Program-made: the position numbers and the translations under genes
Source of the DNA: Streptococcus sanguinis
GTDB lineage: Bacteria > Bacillota > Bacilli > Lactobacillales > Streptococcaceae
Assembly: GCA_013378335.1 (NCBI GenBank)
Contig: CP040556.1
Coordinates: 682,001 to 746,000, forward strand
Direction: 5' to 3'
Length of the DNA stretch: 64,000 nucleotides
Part shown: positions 1-9,005 of the stretch, one piece after another
How positions within the stretch are numbered: position 1 is the stretch's first letter
Layout: the number at the start of each line of letters is the position of its first letter
The notes under the pieces: generated by a model
Databases searched by the model: none
Seen by the model: only the letters and a program-made list of their open reading frames with translations
What the model was told of the DNA's origin: nothing

Positions 1-1006
1 CTCGGGTCGTCGTGCGATAGGTTAACACTTGGTTCTCTGGACAGAGGTAACAGTCATAATAGGAATCATAAACAAAATCATTGGGCCTTAAGTTCCCTTT
101 TACACCCTTGGGGCGGGTATAAGGGAAGACAGGGGTAATCTCTCTGTCTAACAAAAATTTTGCAATACTTGGGGTTTTATAACCTGCATCTGCGATGAGA
201 TAGGTTGGATGAAAAGGCTCAATCTTGGCAAAAAGGGCAGGGAAAGCCTGACTATCATGAACATTTCCTGCTTCAACCGTATAAGCCAAGGCCCAACCAT
301 GCTTATCACACGCTACTTGGGCAGAATAGGCAAAGACTTCCTTGTGTTCCCCCTTGTGGAACCAACCACTCTCAGGATCTGTCCTTGAGATTTTCTTTTC
401 CTTAGCCTCGCTTTCTTTTGCGGGCTTTAAGGGCTTTTTTTCGTGTTTTCTCCTATCTAAATCAATCTCAACTTCCAATTGCTCACTCATAAATGTAGCT
501 TGTTGGGCAACCATTTCCTTATGATACTTGTGGCTGTTGGCTGCCGCTTTAATATGGGTTCCATCCACAAATATCTCAGAAGGATCAATCAAACCAGCAC
601 ATAAAGCTTGATGGAGTACGTGTGAAAATATCTCAGTAATCAGTGCTTTATCTTGAAAACGACGGCTGTAATTCTTTCCATATGTGGTAAAATGAGGCAC
701 CTTGTCATCCAAGCTTAGTCCAAGAAACCAACGATAAGCTACGTTTACTTCTATGTCTTTAATGGTTTGGCGCATGGAGCGAATGCCATAAAAACATTGA
801 ATCAAAGGAATTTTGACCAACATGACGGGATCTAGACTGGGACGACCCTGATCTGGGCTATAGGTTTCTTCAACCAAGTCATAGATAAAGTCAAAATCAA
901 CCTCCGCTTCCAATTGGCGAAGAAAGTGATCTTCTGGGACCAATTCGTCTATCGTATAGAAGCCATATTGGCAGCGATTATAATCAGATTTTTCTTTGTG
1001 AAACAT
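1..1006 (-). CDS. IS1182-family transposase, partial (3' end outside window)
   Basis: The gene starts at ATG 1004-1006 on the minus strand, seven bases after a GAGGTG ribosome binding site, and reads off the window edge after 335 codons. The N-terminal part carries the family-typical stretch starting MFHKEKSDYNRCQYGF, followed by the DDE-type catalytic region (for example EIFVDGTHIKAAAN and later ADAGYKTP). Where copy 2 has G4 and T4 runs, this copy has G5 (complement of CCCCC near 350) and T5 (complement of AAAAA near 153), which keep the frame open. This copy could therefore encode a full transposase of about 464 residues if the unseen 3' part is intact. Confidence 0.88.
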   Translation of the reverse strand, partial: MFHKEKSDYNRCQYGFYTIDELVPEDHFLRQLEAEVDFDFIYDLVEETYSPDQGRPSLDPVMLVKIPLIQCFYGIRSMRQTIKDIEVNVAYRWFLGLSLDDKVPHFTTYGKNYSRRFQDKALITEIFSHVLHQALCAGLIDPSEIFVDGTHIKAAANSHKYHKEMVAQQATFMSEQLEVEIDLDRRKHEKKPLKPAKESEAKEKKISRTDPESGWFHKGEHKEVFAYSAQVACDKHGWALAYTVEAGNVHDSQAFPALFAKIEPFHPTYLIADAGYKTPSIAKFLLDREITPVFPYTRPKGVKGNLRPNDFVYDSYYDCYLCPENQVLTYRTTTR

Positions 1007-1103
1007 AGGGAGCACCTCACAACTGTTCTTACCTCTATTATACGACTTTACAAAAAGAAAAGCCCTTAGAAACTTCTGTTCTTAGGACTTTGTCTTCAAT
1101 CTG
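1..1103 (-). mobile_element. IS1182-family insertion sequence, copy 1, cut by the window edge
   Basis: The right end of this element lies at 1103, where TTTGTCTTCAATCTG (1089-1103) is the complement of the left terminal repeat of the second copy at 29887. The sequence runs on without a break to position 1, which corresponds to position 30987 of copy 2, so about 450 bp of the element lies outside the window. It immediately abuts a hairpin (stem 1107-1113/1118-1124) that belongs to the end of the yitT gene. Unlike copy 2 it keeps the longer homopolymer runs and its transposase frame is open throughout the visible part. Confidence 0.9.
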
Positions 1104-1129
1104 AAGCCTCATCGTTAGATGAGGTTTTT
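1104..1129 (-). terminator. Hairpin at the end of yitT, abutted by the IS1182 copy
   Basis: CCTCATC (1107-1113) pairs with GATGAGG (1118-1124). On the yitT strand only two T residues follow the stem before the insertion sequence begins, so the original T tract may have been displaced. On the plus strand the stem is followed by TTTTT. Confidence 0.7.
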
Positions 1130-2015
1130 AACGTACAATAGGTTGTTTGTTGGCATCTAAAGTGAAGCCTTCGCCCAAGATCTCATGGGCTTCGGTAATA
1201 GTAGTAAAGGCAAATGGATCGACTTGGTTGATGAGTTTCTTCATTTGCTGCATTTCATTACGGGAAACAACACAGTAGACAATTTGCAGATCCTGCTTGC
1301 TATAGAAGCCTTGCCCCTTGAGGTAGGTCACTCCACGATCCAGCTTGTCATTGATAGCTTCAGCTAGCTCAGTGGGCTTACTGGTAACAATAAGGAATCC
1401 CTTACCAGCAAAACCTCCTTCTGCAATCAGGTCAATAACGCGGGAGGTGATAAAGACAAACATCAAGGTGTAAGATACCATACGTAAGTCTTTGAAGACT
1501 AGGAGAACCAAGGTAATGACTACAAAGTCAACCGTCAGCATGAGTCTGCCTATGGAAATGCCGGTGTATTTATTGAAGATGCGGGCTACAATGTCGGTAC
1601 CGCCAGTTGTTCCACCAGCATTAAAGATGGTGCCTAGTCCGATTCCCATAACAATCCCTGTTCCAAGACCGGCTAGTAAGACATCGCCGTCCAGAGCTGA
1701 GATAAAATAGTCTTGCAGGTGTTTGGAAGCAGGTAAGATTTCAAAAATCTTGAGCCAAGCAGACACAGAGAAAGTCCCTAGAATGCTAAGGTAGAGAGTT
1801 CGCGAACCCAGTAGCTTCCATGCAATAATAAAGAGAGGAATGTTAATCACTAGGTTGGTCGTCGAGACAGGGATTTTAAATAGATAGTAAGTAATCAAGG
1901 TCAGACCTGTTGCTCCGCCCTCATATAAATGAAAGGGAATGACCAAATAATGAATCGCAAAAGAAAAAATTCCAGCCCCAAAAATGATGGCCAGTACGTT
2001 TTTTAATTTAAACAT
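1128..2015 (-). CDS. yitT: YitT family membrane protein (DUF161/DUF2179)
   Basis: A 295-residue integral membrane protein with five or six hydrophobic segments in the first 200 residues, including the Gly-rich membrane stretch FNAGGTTGGTDIVAR near residues 130-145 that is typical of the YitT family. A soluble DUF2179 domain follows (about 215-280). The family's transport substrate is not established. The start at 2013-2015 is preceded by AGGAGG (complement of CCTCCT near 2022-2027). It is transcribed alone, away from tmk, and its hairpin end abuts the IS1182 copy. Family assignment is firm; function is unknown. Confidence 0.88.
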   Translation of the reverse strand: MFKLKNVLAIIFGAGIFSFAIHYLVIPFHLYEGGATGLTLITYYLFKIPVSTTNLVINIPLFIIAWKLLGSRTLYLSILGTFSVSAWLKIFEILPASKHLQDYFISALDGDVLLAGLGTGIVMGIGLGTIFNAGGTTGGTDIVARIFNKYTGISIGRLMLTVDFVVITLVLLVFKDLRMVSYTLMFVFITSRVIDLIAEGGFAGKGFLIVTSKPTELAEAINDKLDRGVTYLKGQGFYSKQDLQIVYCVVSRNEMQQMKKLINQVDPFAFTTITEAHEILGEGFTLDANKQPIVR

Positions 2016-2326
2016 AAAATCCTCCTAAATCTCTTTCCAGAAATTTCTTCTGAATATATTTTACCAAAAATTTAGCCTTTGTAAAACACTTTGAAAAAAT
2101 ATTTAAAGTTTTTTTATGATGGGATTTTAGCTTTTTTTTTGGTAAAATAAACAATAGATAAAAAAGAGCGGGATGAAAATAATGAGTTGACGGAGTCGGC
2201 TCTTATCAGGCTGCTCAGCAATGTGGACGAACTCTGAAAAGTAGTTTATATCAAGCTTGAGAGTAATTCGCATCTGCATTTTCTTATAAAGATTAAAAAA
2301 TTAGAAGTTAGAGATTAAAGGTAAAG
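2016..2326. other. Intergenic region between divergent yitT and tmk
   Basis: These 311 bases hold no open reading frame with coding character on either strand. The yitT promoter must lie in the AT-rich left part, and a GGTAAAATAA stretch near 2140-2150 could serve as a -10 region toward tmk. The middle part (about 2165-2290) is less AT-rich than a typical promoter region and looks like decayed sequence of unknown origin. Confidence 0.5.
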
Positions 2327-2965
2327 ATGAAAAATGGTATTTTGATTTCGCTGGAAGGTCCGGAAGGGGCTGGAAAGTCGAGTGTGTTGGAAGCCTTGCT
2401 TCCTTTTTTGAAAAATTATGGCACTGGTCTGATTACGACACGGGAGCCGGGCGGTGTCCAGATTGCGGAGGCTATTCGCGAAGTGATTTTGAAACCTAGC
2501 CACACGGCTATGGATGCAAAGACTGAGCTCTTGCTGTACATTGCCAGCCGCCGCCAGCACTTGACTGAGCGGGTTTTACCAGCTTTGGCGCAAGGGAAAA
2601 TCGTCTTGATGGACCGTTTTATCGATAGTTCGGTGGCCTATCAAGGCTACGGCCGAGGGCTGGATGTATCTGATATTGAATGGCTCAATCAGTTTGCGAC
2701 AGATGGACTCAAGCCTGATTTGACTCTCTATTTTGATATTGATGTGGAAGAAGGGCTGGCGCGGATTGCTAAGAACGAAAGTCGAGAGGTGAATCGGCTT
2801 GATCTGGAAGGTTTGGACTTGCATCAGCGGGTTCGGCAGGGCTATTTGGCGATTCTTGATAAGGAACCCGAGCGCTTTGTCAAGGTAGATGCCAGCCAAT
2901 CTTTGGATAAGGTAGTGGCTGATAGTTTGACCATCATTCAGGAACGATTTGGGAATCTGTCATGA
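2327..2965 (+). CDS. tmk: Thymidylate kinase
   Basis: Phosphorylates dTMP to dTDP using ATP in the dTTP pathway (cytosolic). The 212-residue protein has the P-loop GPEGAGKSS at residues 10-18, the TTREPGG stretch that binds dTMP, and the [14 protein letters not shown] motif near residues 95-108. Length is normal for the family. It opens the tmk-holB-yabA-rsmI operon and overlaps holB by four bases (ATGA at 2962-2965), indicating translational coupling. Confidence 0.97.
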   Translation: MKNGILISLEGPEGAGKSSVLEALLPFLKNYGTGLITTREPGGVQIAEAIREVILKPSHTAMDAKTELLLYIASRRQHLTERVLPALAQGKIVLMDRFIDSSVAYQGYGRGLDVSDIEWLNQFATDGLKPDLTLYFDIDVEEGLARIAKNESREVNRLDLEGLDLHQRVRQGYLAILDKEPERFVKVDASQSLDKVVADSLTIIQERFGNLS

Positions 2966-3851
2966 AGATAAAAGATTTACAGCAAAGCCAGCCCAGCTTG
3001 TTTGAGCAGTTTCAGCATATTTTGGAACAGGGACGGCTTAGTCACGCCTACTTGTTTACCGGAGCTTTTGGCAGTTTTGAAATGGCCCAAATCCTGTCCC
3101 AGAGTCTCTTTTGCGAGAATAAGCAGGGCGTCTGGCCTTGCCAGTCTTGTCGTTCCTGCCGTTTGATTGCAGAAGAAGATTTTTCTGATGTAACGGTGGT
3201 GCGACCAGCTAATAACATTATCAAAACTGACCGAGTTCGGGAGCTGGTCCGAAACTTCTCTCAGAGTGGTCTGGAAGGCAGTCGGCAGGTTTTCATTATC
3301 TGCAATGCGGATCGGATGCATGTTAATGCAGCCAATTCCTTGCTCAAAGTCATTGAGGAACCACAGAGCGAGATTTATATCTTTCTCCTGACTGCTGATG
3401 AACAGCTGATTCTGCCGACGATTCGAAGTCGGACTCAGGTTTATCATTTCTTGAAAAATACAACTGCTCTGCAGCACAGCTTGGAGCAGGATGGCTTGAT
3501 TAAAAGTCGAGCGGAGCTGATAGCTGCCTATAGTCAGACTCAGTCAGAAGCGGAAAGCTTGGCACATAATAACGCCTTTTTGAATTAGTCAGTGAATGCG
3601 AGCGCTTTGTCAAGGATTTTCAAAATCGCTCCGGTCAGGCTTTTCTGCAAGTTTCACGTCTGGCAAAGCTGGCTGATGATAAGGAGAAGCAGGAACAGGT
3701 CTTCAAGCTCTTGGAAGTGTTATTTTATAAGGACATAGCAACAGAAAACGGTCGACAGGCCTTGGAGCAGCTTTTGCTGGCTCGGAAGATGTGGCGGGCC
3801 AATGTATCTTTTCAAAACGCTTTAGAATATATGACTTTGAAGGGAAAGTAA
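2962..3851 (+). CDS. holB: DNA polymerase III delta' subunit, frame broken once
   Basis: Subunit of the clamp loader that places the beta clamp on DNA. The first part (208 codons) has the N-terminal [11 protein letters not shown] segment where the P-loop is degenerate, a CQSCRSC zinc site near residues 60-66, and the VIEEP and SRTQVY motifs of the clamp-loader family. The frame ends at TAG 3586-3588 but continues one frame back from GAA at 3582 and ends properly at TAA 3849-3851. The shift falls in a T5 run (3577-3581); six T residues would restore one protein of about 296 residues. Because the gene is essential and both halves look undamaged, a sequence error is more likely than a true pseudogene. 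Confidence 0.9.
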
Positions 3852-3875
3852 AAAGAGGCAGCACAGGAGTATAAA

Positions 3876-4193
3876 ATGGATAAAAAAGACTTATTTGACG
3901 CCTTAGATGATTTTTCACAGACGCTTTTAGTGACCCTTGCTGAGGTGGAAGCTGTCAAGAAAAATCTCAAGAGTGTGGTAGAGGAAAATATTGCTCTGCA
4001 TCTGGAAAATGACAAGCTGAGGGAGCGCTTGGGAGAGGTGGAGAAGGAAGCTCCGACCAAGACCAAGAAAAACCGAGATAATCTGCGCAAGCTTTACTAT
4101 GACGGCTTTCATGTCTGTACGGATTTCTATGGCCAGCGCCGGGAGAATGACGCAGAGTGCATGTTCTGTGATGAATTGTTATTTAGGGAGTAG
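3876..4193 (+). CDS. yabA: Replication initiation control protein YabA
   Basis: A 105-residue protein that, in Firmicutes, binds DnaA and the DnaN clamp and restrains re-initiation. The N-terminal 60 residues form a coiled coil. A basic linker (about 62-75) leads to the C-terminal zinc-binding motif, seen here as GFHVC followed by ECMFC. It lies 24 bases after the holB stop, and its TAG stop abuts the rsmI start, in the same order as in other streptococci. Confidence 0.95.
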   Translation: MDKKDLFDALDDFSQTLLVTLAEVEAVKKNLKSVVEENIALHLENDKLRERLGEVEKEAPTKTKKNRDNLRKLYYDGFHVCTDFYGQRRENDAECMFCDELLFRE

Positions 4194-4195
4194 TG

Positions 4196-5062
4196 ATGCA
4201 GGTTCAAAAAAGTTTTAAGGGAGAAACTGCCTACGGCAAGCTTTATCTGGTTGCGACTCCTATTGGCAATCTGGATGATATGAGTATCCGTATGGTCAAT
4301 ACTTTGAAAGAGGTCGATAGGATTGCGGCTGAAGATACGAGAAACACCGGCCTGCTGCTTAAGCATTTTGGGATTGAGACTAAACAAATCAGCTTTCACG
4401 AGCACAATGCCAAGGAGAAAATCCCAGTTCTCTTGGACATGCTTCAAAGAGGAAATGATATAGCCCAGGTTTCGGATGCTGGTCTGCCCAGTATTTCTGA
4501 TCCTGGACATGATTTGGTTCAGGCAGCGCTAGAAGCTGGAATTACTGTAGTGCCGATTCCTGGTCCTAGTGCTGGAATAACAGCCTTGATTGCCAGCGGA
4601 TTGGCTCCACAACCGCATATTTTCTATGGTTTTCTACCTAGAAAGGCTGGCCAGCAGAAGGAATTTTTCACTAGCAAAAAATCCTATCCTGAGACCCAAA
4701 TTTTCTACGAATCCCCTCATCGGGTTCGGGCTACGCTGGAAAACATGCTGCCAGTTTATGGTGACCGCCAAGTCGTCTTGGTGCGCGAGCTGACTAAGAT
4801 TCACGAAGAGTATCAGCGAGGGCAGATTTCAGAATTGTTGGCTTATACGGCTGAACATCCGCCTAAAGGAGAGTGTCTCTTGATTGTAGCTGGGGCGGCA
4901 GAAGATGCTCAACAAGAAATATCTCAAGAGCAGATCCTAGCTGAAATTGATCTTTTAGTTGAAGCCGGCAGCAAAAAAAATCATGCCATCAAGAACGTCG
5001 CCAAGAGATACGGCAGGAACAAGAGCGAGCTCTATGCGGTTTATCATGGAAATATGGATTGA
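4196..5062 (+). CDS. rsmI: 16S rRNA (cytidine1402-2'-O)-methyltransferase
   Basis: Methylates C1402 in the ribosomal P site. The 288-residue protein begins MQVQKSFKG and carries the tetrapyrrole-methylase-fold signature VATPIGNLDDM near residue 20, the QVSDAGLPSISDPG loop that binds S-adenosylmethionine, and PGPSAGITALIASG. I chose ATG 4196 over GTG 4193 because homologues start at MQ and the AGGGAG site (about 4184-4189) is better spaced. It is the last gene of the tmk operon; a terminator follows at 5148. Confidence 0.95.
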   Translation: MQVQKSFKGETAYGKLYLVATPIGNLDDMSIRMVNTLKEVDRIAAEDTRNTGLLLKHFGIETKQISFHEHNAKEKIPVLLDMLQRGNDIAQVSDAGLPSISDPGHDLVQAALEAGITVVPIPGPSAGITALIASGLAPQPHIFYGFLPRKAGQQKEFFTSKKSYPETQIFYESPHRVRATLENMLPVYGDRQVVLVRELTKIHEEYQRGQISELLAYTAEHPPKGECLLIVAGAAEDAQQEISQEQILAEIDLLVEAGSKKNHAIKNVAKRYGRNKSELYAVYHGNMD

Positions 5063-5147
5063 TAGACTCTCAGAAATTTCTCAATACAACCAGTTGTCTC
5101 TTTTAGAATTGGAAAAAGCGCAACTCAGCTTTTTAGTAAGACTATTT

Positions 5148-5176
5148 AATCCTGACTTAAAATCAGGATTTTTTTT
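5148..5176 (+). terminator. Rho-independent terminator after rsmI
   Basis: AATCCTGA (5148-5155) pairs with TCAGGATT (5163-5170), followed by a run of T residues. It closes the tmk-holB-yabA-rsmI operon. Confidence 0.9.
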
Positions 5177-5322
5177 GTTATCTGGATTAGACAGTTGGTT
5201 TTGCTTATCTATATTTCAACAATGTTCGGGAATTGGCTAAAAAAGTGCTTGATTTCTAAAATAAAATAGATATTTTCTAAACTTTGTGATATGATATACA
5301 AAATAAATTTTGGAGGTAGGAT

Positions 5323-6414
5323 ATGACGATTTACAATTTTTCTGCTGGACCGGCAGTATTGCCCAAGGAAGTCTTGAAAAAAGCTCAGGCTGAGTTTTTA
5401 GACTATGCCCAAAGTGGCATGAGTGTGATGGAGCTGTCCCACCGATCCAAGGAATTTGACGATATTATCAAAGAAGCTGAGAGCTTGCTGCGTGAGCTCA
5501 TGGATATTCCAGACAATTACCGCGTGCTCTTCCTGCAGGGTGGGGCTTCTACCCAGTTTAGTATGATTCCCCTTAATCTAACTCAAGGTGGAAAGGCCTA
5601 TTACCTAGTGGCTGGATCTTGGGGAAAGAAAGCTTACACTGAAGCAGTCAAACTGTCTAAGTTTATTCCTTTTGAGCCTATTCTCTTGGCTTCGTCAGAG
5701 GATTTAAATTACACAGAAATTCCTTCTTTTGATGAAAAGGAGATTGATCCGCAGGCGGCTTATGTGCATCTGACAACCAATAATACTATCGAAGGAACGG
5801 CTATTTATGATCTGCCTGCAACAAATGGCGTACCGATTGTGGCGGACATGTCTTCTAATATCCTTGCTGCTCAGTACCGAGTAGAGGATTTTGGTTTGAT
5901 TTATGCTGGGGCTCAGAAGAATATCGGACCTGCCGGCGTGACAGTTGTCATTATCCGAGAAGACTTGCTGGATGATGAGCCAGTTCTATCTAGTATGTTA
6001 GATTACCGCATTCAGTCAGACAATGGCTCTCTTTACAATACACCACCGACTTTTGCCATCTATATGGCCAAGCTGGTCTTTGAGTGGGTCAAGGAGCTGG
6101 GTGGCGTAGCAGAAATGGAAAAGCTCAACCGTGAAAAATCAGGCCTTTTGTACGACTTCATTGAGCAGTCTGATTTTTACCGCAGTCCAGTCCGTTATAA
6201 GGAGCAACGCTCAGTCGCCAATATTCCCTTTGTATCACCAACTCCAGAGCTGGATGCCAAGTTTAACAAAGAGGCCGCAGCAGAGGGATTCAAGAATATC
6301 AAGGGGCACCGCAGTGTAGGCGGTATGAGAGCTAGTCTCTACAATGCCTTTCCGCTCCAAGGAGTCAAGGACTTGATTGCCTTTATGCAGAAATTTGAAG
6401 AAGAGAATTCTTAA
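5323..6414 (+). CDS. serC: Phosphoserine aminotransferase
   Basis: PLP enzyme that converts 3-phosphohydroxypyruvate and glutamate to O-phosphoserine. The 363-residue protein starts [14 protein letters not shown], has the family-typical [11 protein letters not shown], and the PLP-binding lysine lies in [12 protein letters not shown] near residue 197. The RBS GGAGG lies about 7 bases before ATG. serA follows 12 bases downstream, so the two serine-pathway enzymes are co-transcribed. serB is not in this window. Confidence 0.97.
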   Translation: MTIYNFSAGPAVLPKEVLKKAQAEFLDYAQSGMSVMELSHRSKEFDDIIKEAESLLRELMDIPDNYRVLFLQGGASTQFSMIPLNLTQGGKAYYLVAGSWGKKAYTEAVKLSKFIPFEPILLASSEDLNYTEIPSFDEKEIDPQAAYVHLTTNNTIEGTAIYDLPATNGVPIVADMSSNILAAQYRVEDFGLIYAGAQKNIGPAGVTVVIIREDLLDDEPVLSSMLDYRIQSDNGSLYNTPPTFAIYMAKLVFEWVKELGGVAEMEKLNREKSGLLYDFIEQSDFYRSPVRYKEQRSVANIPFVSPTPELDAKFNKEAAAEGFKNIKGHRSVGGMRASLYNAFPLQGVKDLIAFMQKFEEENS

Positions 6415-6426
6415 GGGAGGGAATCT

Positions 6427-7602
6427 ATGGTCTTTAGTGTCAAAACCTTTAACAATATCAATCAAATCGGGCTTAAGGAGCTGGGCAATGCTTTTCAGAT
6501 TGACGGAGACAAGTCTGACAATCCAGATGCTTATATCCTCCGTAGTCAAAACCTGCATGGACAGGAATTTCCGAGCAAGCTCAAAGCCATTGCGCGGGCC
6601 GGAGCAGGAACCAATAATATTCCGGTCGACCAGGCAACAGCTCAGGGAATTGTGGTCTTCAACACGCCAGGAGCTAATGCCAATGCGGTGAAAGAAGCGG
6701 TCTTGGCTTCCATTCTTCTGTCTGCCCGTGACTATATCGCAGCTAACAGTTGGGCTAACGGCCTTTCTGGAGATGATGTTCCCAAGCAAGTAGAAGCTGG
6801 TAAGAAACAGTTTGCTGGGACAGAGATTTCAGAGAAGACTTTGGGAGTCATTGGTCTGGGAGCTATCGGCGGTCGTATTGCCAATGATGCCTATCGTCTG
6901 GGGATGAACGTCCTAGGCTACGATCCTTATGTATCCATTGAAACAGCTTGGAATATCTCTAGTCATGTCAAACGGGTAGCGGATATTAAGGAAATCTTTG
7001 AGAAGAGTGATTATATCACTATCCACGTGCCCCTGACTGAGGATACACGCGCTACTTTCGATCAGGAGGCTTTTGGTCTCATGCAAAAGGGAACAACCCT
7101 TATCAACTTTGCCCGTGGAGAGCTGGTGGACAATGCTGCCCTCTTTGATGCCTTGGAAACAGGTGTTATCAAGCGCTATATCACAGACTTTGGTGTAGAA
7201 GAACTACTCCGTCATCCGCAGATTACAGTCTTTCCGCATTTGGGTGGCTCGACAGAGGAAGCTGAGCTGAACTGTGCTATTATGGCTGGGAAAACTATCC
7301 GCCGCTTCATGGAAACGGGGGAAATTATCAACTCTGTGAATTTCCCTAATGTCCGTCAGGCTCTCTCAGCGCCTTATCGGATTACTCTGATTAACAAAAA
7401 TGTACCGAATATTGTGGCTCGGATTTCAACAGCGGTCAGTGATTTGAATATCAATATTGACAATATCATCAATCGTTCCAAAGGCGATTATGCCTATACT
7501 TTGCTGGATCTGGATGAGTCGGATGAAAGCAAGATTCAGGACTTGGTTGATAAATTTGAGAATAGCGACAATATTGTGCGCGTGCGTTTAATTAAAAAAT
7601 AA
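6427..7602 (+). CDS. serA: D-3-phosphoglycerate dehydrogenase
   Basis: First step of serine synthesis, oxidation of 3-phosphoglycerate with NAD. The 391-residue protein has the Rossmann motif GLGAIGGRIA near residue 142. Catalytic residues are Arg in NFARGEL, Glu in DFGVEE and His in FPHLGGSTEEAE. A C-terminal ACT domain (about 320-391) suggests effector binding. It is shorter than E. coli SerA but normal for streptococci. It is co-transcribed with serC and ends at the terminator at 7644. Confidence 0.96.
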   Translation: MVFSVKTFNNINQIGLKELGNAFQIDGDKSDNPDAYILRSQNLHGQEFPSKLKAIARAGAGTNNIPVDQATAQGIVVFNTPGANANAVKEAVLASILLSARDYIAANSWANGLSGDDVPKQVEAGKKQFAGTEISEKTLGVIGLGAIGGRIANDAYRLGMNVLGYDPYVSIETAWNISSHVKRVADIKEIFEKSDYITIHVPLTEDTRATFDQEAFGLMQKGTTLINFARGELVDNAALFDALETGVIKRYITDFGVEELLRHPQITVFPHLGGSTEEAELNCAIMAGKTIRRFMETGEIINSVNFPNVRQALSAPYRITLINKNVPNIVARISTAVSDLNINIDNIINRSKGDYAYTLLDLDESDESKIQDLVDKFENSDNIVRVRLIKK

Positions 7603-7643
7603 TCGAAAAATAGAGGTGTTTCTTTATTGAATGCGTCTGTACC

Positions 7644-7675
7644 AGCCGATAAGCCTTTCGCTTGTCGGCTTTTTC
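7644..7675 (+). terminator. Terminator after serCA
   Basis: AGCCGA (7644-7649) pairs with TCGGCT (7665-7670), extended by an inner AAGC/GCTT pairing and followed by TTTTC. Confidence 0.88.
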
Positions 7676-7737
7676 TAATGAGTCTCGGCTTGACAAGAAG
7701 GAGCTAGCTGGGCTATCATAGGGACGGAGGAAAAACA

Positions 7738-8091
7738 ATGTTACAATTTATCGAATACCCCAAATGCTCTACCTGCCGTAAGGCCAAGGCTGAGCTCAAT
7801 CAATTAGGAGTGGACTTTGAAGCGGTGGATATTGTCCAAAATACACCTAGCCGGGACCAACTCCTAGACTGGATCCAGAACTCGGACTTTGAGCTCAAGG
7901 CTTTTTTCAATACTAGCGGTCTCAAATACCGTGAGCTAGGGCTCAAAGAAAAAGTTCCACATATGACAGCCCAGGAAGCTGCTGATTTATTATCGACAGA
8001 CGGGATGCTGATTAAACGACCGCTCTTAGTTCGAGATAACCAGATTTTGCAGATTGGCTACAGGAAGGCTTATGAAGAGTTGGGGTTGTGA
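7738..8091 (+). CDS. ArsC/Spx-family thiol reductase-like protein
   Basis: A 117-residue thioredoxin-fold protein with the N-terminal CSTCRKAK motif (residues 10-17), that is the CxxC seen in Spx/MgsR-like and YffB-like members, and the GLKYRELGLKEK and RPLLV segments of the family. It lacks clear evidence of being Spx itself, and an oxidoreductase or arsenate-reductase-like role cannot be told from sequence. The RBS GGAGG lies 7-8 bases before ATG. It stands alone between the serCA terminator and the toxin module. Confidence 0.88.
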   Translation: MLQFIEYPKCSTCRKAKAELNQLGVDFEAVDIVQNTPSRDQLLDWIQNSDFELKAFFNTSGLKYRELGLKEKVPHMTAQEAADLLSTDGMLIKRPLLVRDNQILQIGYRKAYEELGL

Positions 8092-8246
8092 GAAGATAAG
8101 GCTTGATAAAAAAGTGGTTAAAAATTTTTATTTTTGGACTGATATGATAGATGTTGCTCTTAAGTATCAAAAATTACATTTTTTGTTTCAATTCCAATAA
8201 ACAAAAGCAATTTGAATAAATATTCAATGAAAGGATAAAAAAAGAG

Positions 8247-8624
8247 ATGGGGAATATACAAAGTGAGTTGCAAACTGCAGCTAATATAGCTGGACGGATT
8301 GTTGCAGGAGGAAATAGTATTTTAATATCTGGCCAAGTTACAAAAGATAGCACTAGTAGTTATCAAGGGAATACCACTGCAGGGAATTTATTAACCAATG
8401 AGGCGGTTATCGCTCAAAGTATTAGTACAAAAATTGGTGAATTTGTATACTTGGTTCATAGTCTTGCACAAGAATTTGATGCTAAAGATTCTGATTTGAG
8501 TAAATTATTTGAAAATGGAGTGAATCTTAGAATGAGAGGTTATGGTCCTCAAATACAACCTTCTTCACCAGAAAATTCATTAAAAACTCCCTTGAACAAA
8601 ATATTGGAGGCGGGGCATGAATGA
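8247..8624 (+). CDS. Small helical type VII partner protein (DUF3130/SACOL2603-like, Lap1 type)
   Basis: A 125-residue, Ser/Thr/Gln-rich, mostly helical protein without signal peptide. The segment SGQVTKDSTSSYQGNTTAG resembles the TIGR04197 (SACOL2603) family of WXG100-like proteins encoded just before LXG toxins, described as LXG-associated alpha-helical proteins that guide the effector to the type VII secretion system. It overlaps the next gene by eight bases and begins a strongly AT-rich module, suggesting acquisition by transfer. Family assignment rests on resemblance plus gene order; no type VII core genes are in this window. Confidence 0.7.
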   Translation: MGNIQSELQTAANIAGRIVAGGNSILISGQVTKDSTSSYQGNTTAGNLLTNEAVIAQSISTKIGEFVYLVHSLAQEFDAKDSDLSKLFENGVNLRMRGYGPQIQPSSPENSLKTPLNKILEAGHE

Positions 8625-9005
8625 TAAGAAGGACAGTAAAAGAACTTGGGAACAAGTACGTGATGAAAAAATAATTGTTCAGGAAAAGATATTTGATATA
8701 CAAGATAAAAAAAGAAAATAACAAACCTTGAACTGGAAATCGATACAAGATATTCTAATTCAACATTACTTCTAAATGAACTTCTATATTATAATCTATC
8801 CTATAAAGATGAAATTAATCGCCAAACTACCTTGGAACAACTGCAGCATACATCTGACTTATTGGTAAGCATAATTGAGAAAAATAAGAAGCTACTGCAG
8901 AAAGAAGAAACAGCTTTTGAAGAAAAACTAAAAAATCTAGAGCGAGAGCATAGGTTAATACATCTGGAGGAAGAGAAGTCCAGGAGGAAAAATTATGGGT
9001 ATTAA
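8617..9005 (+). CDS. Small coiled-coil partner protein (DUF3958/Lap2 type), frame broken once
   Basis: Not obvious as an open reading frame because a frameshift splits it. It starts at ATG 8617, six bases after GGAGG (8606-8610), reads MNDKKDSKRTWEQVRDEK, and meets TAA after about 34 codons. One frame back from about 8718 it continues through KITNLELEID, LLLNELLYYN and KKLLQKEETAFEEKL to TAA 9003-9005, which overlaps the start of the LXG gene. An added A in the run at 8707-8713 or 8715-8718 would give one protein of 129 residues, charged and helical, matching the position, size and character of DUF3958 proteins between DUF3130 and LXG genes. Confidence 0.72.

Noticed and set aside
205..524. 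Open frames on the plus strand inside IS1182 copy 1
   Set aside because: They are antisense to the well-supported transposase and lack ribosome binding sites.
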